DNA of 20,658 nt from Synergistaceae bacterium (GTDB lineage: Bacteria; Synergistota; Synergistia; Synergistales; Aminobacteriaceae), in NCBI GenBank assembly GCA_022837505.1, contig JALHFZ010000028.1, forward strand, positions 16,199 to 36,856, written 5' to 3'. Both the position numbers and the translations under genes were made by a program. The notes below the pieces were generated by a model. The model had not been told where the DNA came from. It searched no databases and was given only the letters and a program-made list of their open reading frames with translations. Of the stretch, positions 13,900-20,658 are shown piece by piece; positions within the stretch are counted from its first letter, which is position 1, and every line of letters starts with the position of its first letter.

Positions 13900-15742
13900 G
13901 ATCTTTTCCCCCTCTCCGTCCGTCCTCCCTGTGCTGGGGCTTCACGAGACAGAGGGGGCCTGTACCTATGAGATCTTCCCGTCCCGCGGCCTTCAGAGCC
14001 TGGATGACCGTCTCCCGGTTGCGGGGTTCGCCGTACTGAAGGAGGGCCCGCTGCATCTTCCGCTCGGTCCTGTCCCGGGGGACGTGAACCTCCTCCCCTG
14101 TGAAGGGGTCGAGCCCCGTGTAGTACATGCAGGTGGAGAGGCTGCCCGGAGTGGGGATGAAATCCTGCACCTGTTCAGGCTGAAAACGGACGTCCCTCAG
14201 AAACTCGGCGAGCTCCACGGCCTCCTTCAGACCCGCTCCCGGATGGGAGGCGATGAAGTAGGGGACGATATACTGCTTCTTTCCGAGTTTTTCGTTCATT
14301 GCCCCGTACTCGGCCATGAACCGTTCGTAGACCTGCCGGCCTGATTTACCCATGAGCTTCAGTACGCCCTCGGACACATGCTCAGGGGCGACCTTCAGCT
14401 GCCCGCTCACGTGATGGGCGCACAGCTCTTCGAGAAAAGGGGTCTTCCTGTCGGCGAGAACATAATCATAGCGGATTCCCGACCGGATGAAGACCTTTTT
14501 CACCCCCGGAAGGGCCCGGATTTTCCGCAGAAGGTCCAGGTAGTCGGAATGGTCTGCCCGGAGCTTCGGACAGGGGGTCGGGTAGAGGCACTGGCGGGTC
14601 TTGCACGCCCCCCGCACGAGCTGTTCGCCGCAGGCGGGGATGCGGAAGTTCGCCGTGGGCCCTCCCACATCGTGGATATACCCCCGGAAGTCGGGAAGGG
14701 TGGTGAGCAGCCGGGCTTCTCTCAGAAGGGATTCGTGGCTGCGGGCCTGGATGATCCTCCCCTGGTGATAGTGGATGGCGCAGAAGGAGCAGCTTCCGAA
14801 GCACCCCCGGTGGCTTGTGAGGCTGAACCGGACCTCCCGGATGGCGGGAACTCCCCCCTCGGCCTCGTAGGAGGGGTGATAGGTCCTCGTATAGGGAAGG
14901 TCATAGATGGCATCCATCTCTTTTTCAGAAAGGGGAAAAGACGGGGGGTTCTGAAGGATATAGGCAGATCCGTGGGGCTGGATGACGGTTTTTCCCGAGA
15001 AGGGGTCCTGTTCAAGGGACTGGAGGCGGAATGCCTCGGCGAAGGCGCGCCGGTCGGCAGAGACCTCCTCGAAGGAGGGGACATCCACTCTCTTTTTGAT
15101 TTCCGGCGGGGATGACACCCTGCAGACCGTTCCCCGGAGGGTCTTCAGATTCTCCACGGGGGCCCCCCGGTCGAGCAGGTCGGCTATTTCGATAATGGTC
15201 TTCTCCCCCATGCCGTAGACGAGGAGATCCGCCTGGCTGTCGAAGAGCATGGACCGGCGGACCGAGTCTGACCAGTAGTCGTAATGGGCGAAACGCCGGA
15301 GACTCGCCTCCACGCCGCCGATGACGAGGGGGATATCCTTCCAGCATTCCCGAATTCTGCTGCAGTAGGCGATGGTCGCCCGGTCTGGGCGGAGGCCGGA
15401 CTTTCCTCCGGGGGAGTAGCTGTCGCTGCTCCGCCCCTTCTTCGATGCGGTAAAGCGGCTGAGCATGGAGTCGAGGTTCCCCGCCGAGACGAGGGCGGCC
15501 AGCCGGGGGCGGCCGAGGGCGAGAAAGGCGTCCTTCGACCGCCAGTCGGGCTGGGCGATCATCCCCACCCTGTACCCCCGGCTTTCGAGTACCCGGGCGA
15601 TCACGGCGGGGCCGAAGGAGGGGTGGTCCACGCAGGCGTCTCCGCTGACCATGAGGAAGTCGACCTCTTTCCACCCCCGGGCGTCCATGTCCTCCCGGCT
15701 GACGGGGAGAAAGGACGTTCCGGGGACGGGGGGGAACTCCAT
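13829..15742 (-). CDS. ygiQ: YgiQ-family (UPF0313) radical SAM protein
   Basis: This radical-SAM enzyme of unknown reaction has about 637 residues. The N-terminal part (FLPVSREDMDARGW, then SGDACVDHPSFG) is the typical UPF0313 opening, followed by a B12-binding-like Rossmann region. The radical SAM motif is GCFGSCSFC (C314, C318, C321 from the ATG), which binds the [4Fe-4S] cluster used to cleave SAM. The C-terminal tail (about the last 35 residues) is very basic and of low complexity, as in other YgiQ proteins, and is read across the 3' end of the DMT transporter. The start is ATG 15742 with GGGAG upstream. A GTG at 15760, overlapping the upstream stop as GTGA, would add six residues. Confidence 0.92.
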   Translation of the reverse strand: MEFPPVPGTSFLPVSREDMDARGWKEVDFLMVSGDACVDHPSFGPAVIARVLESRGYRVGMIAQPDWRSKDAFLALGRPRLAALVSAGNLDSMLSRFTASKKGRSSDSYSPGGKSGLRPDRATIAYCSRIRECWKDIPLVIGGVEASLRRFAHYDYWSDSVRRSMLFDSQADLLVYGMGEKTIIEIADLLDRGAPVENLKTLRGTVCRVSSPPEIKKRVDVPSFEEVSADRRAFAEAFRLQSLEQDPFSGKTVIQPHGSAYILQNPPSFPLSEKEMDAIYDLPYTRTYHPSYEAEGGVPAIREVRFSLTSHRGCFGSCSFCAIHYHQGRIIQARSHESLLREARLLTTLPDFRGYIHDVGGPTANFRIPACGEQLVRGACKTRQCLYPTPCPKLRADHSDYLDLLRKIRALPGVKKVFIRSGIRYDYVLADRKTPFLEELCAHHVSGQLKVAPEHVSEGVLKLMGKSGRQVYERFMAEYGAMNEKLGKKQYIVPYFIASHPGAGLKEAVELAEFLRDVRFQPEQVQDFIPTPGSLSTCMYYTGLDPFTGEEVHVPRDRTERKMQRALLQYGEPRNRETVIQALKAAGREDLIGTGPLCLVKPQHREDGRRGGKDPRVFRKGKGEGTKRSGPGKARPR

Positions 15743-15756
15743 GGTGCCCTCTCCCG

Positions 15757-17139
15757 TCACTTCAGCCTTCCGAGCAGCAGGGATTTAACCCGGTAATTTT
15801 CGTAGACGATCCGTATGCCCCTGTTTCCGTCAAGGCGGTAAATCTCCGCCCCCTTGTCAATATCGTTCGGCAGTCCCAGGAGGGCCAGAACATCCCGGCG
15901 GCCTATGTCCACTCCGAGTCCGCCGTCGAGGGGGTGCTTGGCCGAGGTGACGGCGAGGGAGCGCACTTCTGAAGTCCCGTCCTTCTCATGAAGGACGACC
16001 GTTGCGCCGGGGAAGACGAGGGTGACTTCCGTTCCGCCCCCCTGGGCTGCAGTGAGTTTTTTCGGAGTGGTTTTCGACGGCTTGCCGAGGGCCTGCTCAA
16101 GCTCCTGGCGGTTGGTTCCGAAGGATGTCAGGGGGATCTCGAGGGCGCTCTCCGAAAGGGAGTTGTCCTTGACATCGAGGACGGTGAGGAATTTTCCGAA
16201 GATCCACCCCTCTTTTCCGGTCGTCGGCTTGATGCGGTACCAGGGCCAGGCCTGGGCATCGCTCAGGGAGGCTTCAGAGACCTCGTAGACGGTCTTTGCC
16301 TTGTCCTCGGGCAGGGTGATCTTCACCTTCCCGGCTGTTCCTGAGGTTCCGGCGATATTCACTCCCTTTCCTCTGGGGATCTTGACGGTCTTCCCTCCGG
16401 ACGTCAGGGTGAGATCGGTGAGGGTCACCGCCTCGGCTGCCTCGTCGCTGGTCCACGACTCAAGGACTTCAACCCTGTTGCCGGAAGAAACCTTCCCCAC
16501 CACGGGGCTTCCCAGAGAATGGTCCCCCCGGTAGTTCACGTTGGAACCGATAACAACCCCCCTCGTAGGTGAGGTGATCTCCGGTATCTCTCCCGCCGGA
16601 ACGGCAGTAGCCGCCGGGGCTGCCGGCACCGCCGGAGGTGCGGGGGAAGCAGGGGGAGCTTCTCCGGGCTGTACCGCCGGAGGTGCAGGGGTGAGGGGAG
16701 GGGGCGGAGGCTGTGATGCCGTTCCGTTCCCTGTTTTCTGCACGGGCTTTTCGATTACGGCGCTGTCCCAGGGGGTCTCCTCGGCCTTTCTCAAAAACCA
16801 GTACACTCCTCCGCCGATGGACGAAATGAGGATGAGAAAGAGGAGGAGAAGGGGGAGGATGCTGCGCCTTTCGTCCTTGCGGCGCCGTTTTCTGGCCACG
16901 GCGTTGAACTCCCGGAAGGATTTTTCCGTCCGATCGGGGTTTACCCGGACCCTGGCCGGAGGAGGGGGCGGAACCTCCGCAGGGGGAGGGGGGACCGGGG
17001 GCGGCTGGACTGCGGGCATGGCGTTTCCGCACTCGGGGCAGAAGCGAAAGGTGCCGGGCACTTCGCTGCCGCATTCCGGACAGGTCACACGCTTCTCTTT
17101 ATATTTTTCCGAAGGTACATTGTTAAAGGGATCTTTCAT
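15757..17139 (-). CDS. Zinc-ribbon, single-pass membrane protein with SH3-like domain and repeated C-terminal module
   Basis: I do not recognise a named gene. The 460-residue protein has an N-terminal zinc ribbon (C20, C23, C34, C37 in CPECG...CPECG), a Pro-rich stretch (about 43-62), a basic juxtamembrane segment, and one membrane helix (about 94-115). A long Pro/Ala-rich linker (about 140-185) follows. An SH3b-like domain (about 190-322, GVVIGSNVNYRG to GWIFGKFLTVL) comes next, split by a roughly 60-residue insert. The C-terminus (about 335-460) looks like two copies of a small SmpA-like fold, each with an LGxP motif (LGKPS at 351, LGLPN at 421). The architecture suggests a cytoplasmic sensor ribbon tethered to an outer, perhaps envelope-binding, domain. 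The start is ATG 17139 with GAGGAGG. ygiQ follows with overlapping or near-overlapping ends. Confidence 0.75.
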   Translation of the reverse strand: MKDPFNNVPSEKYKEKRVTCPECGSEVPGTFRFCPECGNAMPAVQPPPVPPPPAEVPPPPPARVRVNPDRTEKSFREFNAVARKRRRKDERRSILPLLLLFLILISSIGGGVYWFLRKAEETPWDSAVIEKPVQKTGNGTASQPPPPPLTPAPPAVQPGEAPPASPAPPAVPAAPAATAVPAGEIPEITSPTRGVVIGSNVNYRGDHSLGSPVVGKVSSGNRVEVLESWTSDEAAEAVTLTDLTLTSGGKTVKIPRGKGVNIAGTSGTAGKVKITLPEDKAKTVYEVSEASLSDAQAWPWYRIKPTTGKEGWIFGKFLTVLDVKDNSLSESALEIPLTSFGTNRQELEQALGKPSKTTPKKLTAAQGGGTEVTLVFPGATVVLHEKDGTSEVRSLAVTSAKHPLDGGLGVDIGRRDVLALLGLPNDIDKGAEIYRLDGNRGIRIVYENYRVKSLLLGRLK

Positions 17140-17210
17140 CGAGCCGAGCCTCCTCTCTGCGCCGACTCTTCTTTGCTTCTTTTCAGGAAGAATCGGGGTG
17201 CATCTATTCC

Positions 17211-17219
17211 ATTTTATCA
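17211..17219 (-). promoter_or_regulatory. Possible extended -10 promoter upstream of the zinc-ribbon gene
   Basis: TGATAAAAT on the minus strand is an extended -10 (TGn plus TAAAAT), about 72 nt upstream of the zinc-ribbon gene and within the 127-bp gap after glnS. No convincing -35 is visible. The same TGnTAAAAT form is seen upstream of the foldase gene at 350-358. Confidence 0.35.
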
Positions 17220-17259
17220 CTTTCGGAGGAAAAATCCGTACTGTAAGGGAGGTTCTTTC

Positions 17260-17287
17260 CGGAAGATCAGTCTGTCTGATCCTTCCG
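17260..17287 (-). other. Stem-loop at the end of glnS
   Basis: CGGAAGATCAG (17260-17270) pairs with CTGATCCTTCCG (17276-17287), leaving one bulged base and a 5-nt loop that covers the glnS stop codon. No T-run follows on the minus strand, so it does not look like an intrinsic terminator. It could affect mRNA stability or be incidental. Confidence 0.3.
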
Positions 17288-18955
17288 AACGAGCTTCGCC
17301 CAGCTGTCTTTGAGGGTGACCGTCCGGTTGAAGACGGGCCGTTCAGCCGTTGAATCCCGGTCGGCACAGAAATACCCCTGGCGGAGGAACTGGAAACGCT
17401 CAAGGGGTTTGGCTGCCGCAAGAGACGGCTCTATCCGGCTGTGCTTCAGCACCACAAGGGAAGAGGGGTTGAGATAATCCCGGTATTCCTTCCCCTCCTC
17501 CATCTCGCTCATGTCCCGGAGGGTGAAAAGCCTGTCATAGAGGCGCACTTCCGCCTCTACGGAATGTTCGCAGGAGACCCAGTGGAGGGTTCCCTTGACC
17601 CTTCGTCCGTCCGGGGCCTGCCCTCCCCCGCTTTCGGGGTCGTAGACGCACCGGAGCTCGGTGATCTCCCCCGCTTCGTTCCGAACTACCTCTGTGCAGG
17701 TGATGAAATAGGCGTGCTTGAGGCGGACTTCCCGGCCGGGAGAGAGGCGGAAGAATTTTTTCGGAGGATTTTCCATGAAATCCTCCCGTTCGATGAAGAT
17801 CTCCCGGGAAAAGGGGACCTGGCGGACGCCGGCGGAGGGGTCTTCGGGGTTGTTCTCGGCCTCGACCATTTCCACCTGCCCTTCGGGATAGTTTTCGATA
17901 ACCACCTTCAGGGGATCAAGGACAGCCATGGCCCGGGGAGATGCGGCGTTCAGCTCCTCCCGGATGATGAAATGCAGAAATTCGAGGTCCACAAGGCTGT
18001 TCGCCTTCGATACCCCGATCTCGGCGCAGAACCGCCGGATTGCCGAAGGAGTGTACCCCCTCCGGCGAAAACCCGAGAGGGTGGGCATCCGGGGGTCGTC
18101 CCATCCCGAGACAATCCCCTCCCTGACGAGGGTCATGAGAAGACGCTTGCTCATCACCGTGTAGGTGAGGTTCAGCCGGGCGAACTCGAACTGGCGGGGC
18201 TTCGACGGAACGGAGACGTTGTCGAGGAGCCACTCGTAGAGGGGACGGTGATCCTCGAACTCGAGGGTGCAGATGGAATGGGTGATTCCCTCGATGGCAT
18301 CCTCGTATCCGTGGGCGAAATCATACATGGGGTAGATGCACCATTCGTCCCCGGTGCGGAAATGGCCTCGGTGGAGGATGCGGTAGAGCACCGGATCGCG
18401 CATATTAAGGTTGGGGTGGTCCATGGCGATCTTCGCCCGGAGGACGCAGGCTCCCTCTTCGAATTCCCCCCTCTTCATTTTTTCGAAGAGGTCGCGGTTC
18501 TCCTCCACCGGGCGGTCCCGCCAGGGGGAGGGCGACCCAGGCGAGGTCAGAGTTCCCCGGGTCTCCCGGATCTCGTCAGCGGACTGGGAATCCACATAGG
18601 CCTTTCCCGAGTCGATCAGCTCGAGAGCCCATTCGTAGAACTGATGGAAATAATCGGAGGCGAAACGAAGGTTGTCCCACTGAAAACCGAGCCACTGGAC
18701 GTCGTGCATTATGGATTCCACGTATTCCGTCTCTTCCTTCTCGGGGTTGGTGTCGTCGAAGCGGAGATTGCACTGACCGCCGAACTGTTCGGCGAGGCCG
18801 AAGTTGAGGCATATGGATTTGCCGTGGCCGATATGGAGATAGCCGTTCGGCTCAGGGGGAAATCGGGTGACGACCGACTTCACCCGGCCGGACTCGAGGT
18901 CCTCCCGGATAATCTGTTCGATGAAATTTGCTGCTTTTGAGGGTTGCATGTCCAT
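17267..18955 (-). CDS. glnS: Glutaminyl-tRNA synthetase
   Basis: This class I synthetase charges tRNA-Gln directly with glutamine. Its 562 residues are close to the usual bacterial length. The catalytic domain shows RFPPEPNGYLHIGHGKSIC (HIGH at 41-44), the GlnRS-typical LRFDDTNPEKEE and the KMSKS-type VMSKR at 267-271. The C-terminal half is the two-beta-barrel anticodon-binding region, including GRRVKGTLHWVS and ending with LKDSWAK. GlnRS is distinguished from GluRS by the FPPEPNG start and by the beta-barrel C-terminus. The start is ATG 18955, preceded by AAAGGAG with an 11-nt spacer. The second ATG, two codons later, is further still from that site. It may be co-transcribed with the upstream CDF gene. 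Confidence 0.96.
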   Translation of the reverse strand: MDMQPSKAANFIEQIIREDLESGRVKSVVTRFPPEPNGYLHIGHGKSICLNFGLAEQFGGQCNLRFDDTNPEKEETEYVESIMHDVQWLGFQWDNLRFASDYFHQFYEWALELIDSGKAYVDSQSADEIRETRGTLTSPGSPSPWRDRPVEENRDLFEKMKRGEFEEGACVLRAKIAMDHPNLNMRDPVLYRILHRGHFRTGDEWCIYPMYDFAHGYEDAIEGITHSICTLEFEDHRPLYEWLLDNVSVPSKPRQFEFARLNLTYTVMSKRLLMTLVREGIVSGWDDPRMPTLSGFRRRGYTPSAIRRFCAEIGVSKANSLVDLEFLHFIIREELNAASPRAMAVLDPLKVVIENYPEGQVEMVEAENNPEDPSAGVRQVPFSREIFIEREDFMENPPKKFFRLSPGREVRLKHAYFITCTEVVRNEAGEITELRCVYDPESGGGQAPDGRRVKGTLHWVSCEHSVEAEVRLYDRLFTLRDMSEMEEGKEYRDYLNPSSLVVLKHSRIEPSLAAAKPLERFQFLRQGYFCADRDSTAERPVFNRTVTLKDSWAKLVRKDQTD

Positions 18956-19001
18956 TGTTCTAAACGCTCCTTTAGGCGGTGATTTGCGGAGAAAGAAACT
19001 T

Positions 19002-19035
19002 CCGGCTCCCCTGTTTCAGCCCGGCCGGAAACAGG
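19002..19035 (-). terminator. Possible weak terminator or stem-loop after the CDF gene
   Basis: In the 86-bp gap between the CDF transporter and glnS, CCTGTTTC (19010-19017) pairs perfectly with GAAACAGG (19028-19035). A competing stem pairs TTTCCGGC with GCCGGAAG on the minus strand and is directly followed by TTTCTTTCT. The T-run is interrupted, so termination may be partial, and glnS has no obvious promoter of its own. Confidence 0.35.
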
Positions 19036-19041
19036 ATCATT

Positions 19042-19950
19042 TTACCCCTTCTTCCCCTTCGGCGGGGGTTCCATGTGGAGGGAGATATGGGTATCCTCGC
19101 CGAAGGCCCGCCAGAGGTCCTCCTCTACCTGCCGGGAGATCTCGTGGGCCTCGGAGAGGGTCATGTCCCCCCTCATATGTATGTGGACATCCACGGCGAT
19201 GGAGCTGCCGATCCGGCGGGTCTTCAGCTTATGAAAGGATTTCACTCCGTCTCTTGCTAGTAAAACTTCCTTCACCCGTTCCTCCACGGGAGGCGGCAGG
19301 GATCCCTCGATAAGCTCGTCCAGGCTGTCCCTGAGGATGGGGTATGCTGCCCGAAGCACGAAAACGCTCACCACCACGGCCGCGACGGGGTCGAGAATTC
19401 TCCATTTGTCCCCTCCGAAGATTGCCCCGCCGATTCCGAAAAGTGTTCCAACGGACGAAAGGGCATCGGAACGGTGATCCCAGGCCTTGGCGATGAGGAC
19501 GGAGCTGTCGAGGGCCTTCCCCCGGGTGAAGGTGTAGCGGTAGAGAATCTCCTTCGATGAGACGGAGATCAGAGCGGCCCAGAGGGCGATCATCCCCGGA
19601 GAACGTCCGGCCTCCCCCTGAAGAAAATCCGCAATCCTTACGGCCCCGGACCAGAAAATCCCGGCACCCGCTCCGAGAAGAGTGATTCCACAGAGGGTGG
19701 CTAAAAGGGCCTCAATCTTGCCGTGGCCGTAGGGGTGGCATGAATCGGCAGGTTTTTGTGAGGCAAAGAGGCCGAAGAAGACGACGACATCGGTGAAGAG
19801 ATCGGAAAGGGAATGGGTCGCATCGGCGATCATAGCGGAACTACGGCCGAAAAAACCGGCAGCATATTTAAACAGAGTGAGGAACACGTTCACCCAAAGC
19901 CCTAGAAATATGGTCCTTTTCGCTTCTTTTCCCCGGTCCATCCGGTCCAT
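19042..19950 (-). CDS. Cation diffusion facilitator (CDF) family metal transporter
   Basis: This 302-residue protein exports divalent metal ions in exchange for protons. It has six membrane helices (about 13-205) and a cytoplasmic C-terminal domain (about 215-292). Metal-site residues are H46 and D50 in helix 2 (ADATHSLSD) and D158 and D162 in helix 5 (AWDHRSD), a mixed HxxxD/DxxxD set. HPYGHGKIE between helices 2 and 3 is a family signature. The C-terminal domain has histidines at 240, 256, 258, 269, 288 and 292, in the usual dimer metal-binding pattern. Metal preference (Zn, Fe, Mn or Co) is not certain. An ATG at 19983 lies at the predicted transcription start with no ribosome site. The ATG at 19950, eight nt after GAGGG, is preferred. 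Confidence 0.92.
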   Translation of the reverse strand: MDRMDRGKEAKRTIFLGLWVNVFLTLFKYAAGFFGRSSAMIADATHSLSDLFTDVVVFFGLFASQKPADSCHPYGHGKIEALLATLCGITLLGAGAGIFWSGAVRIADFLQGEAGRSPGMIALWAALISVSSKEILYRYTFTRGKALDSSVLIAKAWDHRSDALSSVGTLFGIGGAIFGGDKWRILDPVAAVVVSVFVLRAAYPILRDSLDELIEGSLPPPVEERVKEVLLARDGVKSFHKLKTRRIGSSIAVDVHIHMRGDMTLSEAHEISRQVEEDLWRAFGEDTHISLHMEPPPKGKKG

Positions 19951-19988
19951 CCGCTCTTCCCTCTTTTCTATGTTTTCCTGCATTTAGT

Positions 19989-20016
19989 ATTATGACCCGT
20001 GCCGCCGGCCTGTCAA
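19989..20016 (-). promoter_or_regulatory. Sigma70-type promoter of the CDF gene
   Basis: The minus strand has a perfect -35 TTGACA (20011-20016), a 16-bp spacer and CATAAT (19989-19994, five of six matches). The start would fall near 19982, so translation probably begins at 19950 after a leader of about 30 nt. The -35 directly abuts the T-run of the terminator of the upstream gene. Confidence 0.8.
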
Positions 20017-20017
20017 G

Positions 20018-20062
20018 AAAAAGGCGTTCCTCTCCTCCGGATAAAGGGGAGAGAGGAGCGCC
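20018..20062 (-). terminator. Intrinsic terminator of the nitroreductase gene
   Basis: On the minus strand a GC-rich hairpin forms between 20048-20062 and 20023-20038. It has 14 pairs with one mismatch and one bulge, and an apical loop containing CCTTTAT. It is followed at once by TTTTT (20018-20022). It lies 23 nt past the stop codon of the nitroreductase gene. Confidence 0.8.
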
Positions 20063-20068
20063 CGCAGG

Positions 20069-20090
20069 GACTGATTGCCAAAAATCAGTC
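20069..20090 (-). other. Short perfect stem-loop over the nitroreductase stop codon
   Basis: GACTGATT (20069-20076) pairs with AATCAGTC (20083-20090) around a 6-nt loop. It covers the stop codon at 20085-20087 and lies just before the main terminator. It has no T-run of its own. It may protect the mRNA 3' end or be incidental. Confidence 0.35.
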
Positions 20091-20658
20091 GAAAATTTTT
20101 ATCCGCTTGTCCAGGGGTTCGAACTCCTTCTCATCGGGCTCTACCGTCGGCATTCCGAAGGGCATCTGGGCCAGAAGGTGCCATTTCCGGGGAAGAGACC
20201 ATTCTTTTTTCACCTCATCCTCCACCAGATTGGAGTAGTGTTGAAGGGATGCGCCCAACCCCTCGGATTCAAGGCCCGTCCAGAGGATGAACTGGAGCAT
20301 CCCTGAAGAATGCTGGGACCACAGGCCGAACAGTTCCGCATAGCTGGGAAATTTGTGCTGCAGCTCCTCCACCACTTCCAGGTCCTCGAAGAAGAGGATC
20401 GTTCCGTAGCCGTTCCGGAAGGACTCGATCTTCTCCTCAGTCTGGGGAAACTTCTCAGGAGAAACTTTTTTCCTCAGAACTTTCTTCACCATATTCCAGA
20501 ACCGGTCGTGATGCTCGCCCAATAGGAGGACCACCCTGGCGCTCTGGGAATTGTATGCCGAAGGGGTATATTTAACGGCGAGAGAGATCATCTCCCGAAG
20601 GCGGGCATCGGAGACTGGACTTTTTTTTGAAAGACCGTAGATCGACCGTCTGTCCCGA
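20085..20658 (-). CDS. Nitroreductase-family FMN oxidoreductase, CinD-like (cut by window edge)
   Basis: About 190 residues are visible and the frame continues past the right edge, so the true start is not seen. The first visible residues include RRSIYGLSKKSPVSDARL, then KYTPSAYNSQSARVVLL. This is the FMN-binding opening of small nitroreductases related to CinD and YdgI/YodC (RRSIY..., then PSA.N.QS.R). The later GLGASLQHYSNLV and QMPFGMP are also family features. These enzymes use NAD(P)H to reduce quinones or nitro compounds, and CinD is copper-induced in Lactococcus. The internal ATG at 20591 would drop the flavin-binding arginines, so it is not the start. The adjacent metal exporter has its own promoter, so joint regulation is only a guess. 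Confidence 0.85.
   Translation of the reverse strand, partial: RDRRSIYGLSKKSPVSDARLREMISLAVKYTPSAYNSQSARVVLLLGEHHDRFWNMVKKVLRKKVSPEKFPQTEEKIESFRNGYGTILFFEDLEVVEELQHKFPSYAELFGLWSQHSSGMLQFILWTGLESEGLGASLQHYSNLVEDEVKKEWSLPRKWHLLAQMPFGMPTVEPDEKEFEPLDKRIKIFD

Noticed and set aside
1..20658. Search for tRNA or rRNA genes, CRISPR repeats, transposases or attachment sites
   Set aside because: None seen by eye. All gaps are shorter than 200 bp and hold only promoters, hairpins or ribosome sites.

Overview
This window is one dense, GC-rich stretch of a bacterial chromosome. The gene content suggests a strictly anaerobic, fermentative bacterium, possibly an amino-acid fermenter of the Synergistota type. 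That phylum is an inference from protein style, because no rRNA or marker gene was compared. Housekeeping genes (polA, gltX, glnS) flank a complete energy-converting hydrogenase operon. I saw no tRNA, rRNA, CRISPR array, insertion sequence or prophage.

Layout. 1-306 (-) is the start of a SurA/PpiD-like foldase cut by the window edge. 380-2956 (-) is DNA polymerase I. 3047-4363 (+) is an unusually compact glutamyl-tRNA synthetase, read divergently from polA across a 90-bp spacer whose -10 element looks bidirectional. A bidirectional terminator (4382-4424) separates gltX from the hydrogenase operon. 4452-12789 (-) holds fourteen contiguous genes in the order mbhA to mbhN. A sigma70-type promoter and an 8+8 bp dyad lie upstream of mbhA. 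12982-13899 (+) is an EamA/DMT transporter, whose 3' end overlaps the convergent ygiQ radical-SAM gene (13829-15742, -). 15757-17139 (-) is a zinc-ribbon/SH3-like membrane protein, 17267-18955 (-) is glnS, 19042-19950 (-) is a cation-diffusion-facilitator transporter, and 20085-20658 (-) is a CinD-like nitroreductase cut by the right edge.

How the main system works. MbhA-MbhH are Mrp antiporter-like membrane subunits. MbhI is a small membrane linker. MbhJ, K, L and N form the peripheral Fe-S/[NiFe] arm, and MbhM anchors it. By analogy with archaeal Mbh (group 4d [NiFe] hydrogenase), reduced ferredoxin would pass electrons through MbhN and MbhJ to the NiFe site of MbhL, evolving H2 while the membrane arm builds an ion gradient. 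All four NiFe cysteine ligands are present, so a hydrogenase is favoured over the related Mbs/Mbx sulfane reductase. The most distinctive feature is MbhN: it carries four [4Fe-4S] motifs instead of the usual two. Its extra C-terminal half resembles the C-terminal ferredoxin domain of HydB/HndC-type hydrogenase subunits, which suggests a changed or additional electron entry path.

Other points worth a look are a GltX without the usual zinc-binding insertion, a PolA with a degenerate proofreading domain and a VHDS motif C, a CDF transporter with a mixed metal-site motif, and promoters whose positions move several translation starts downstream of the longest reading frame.
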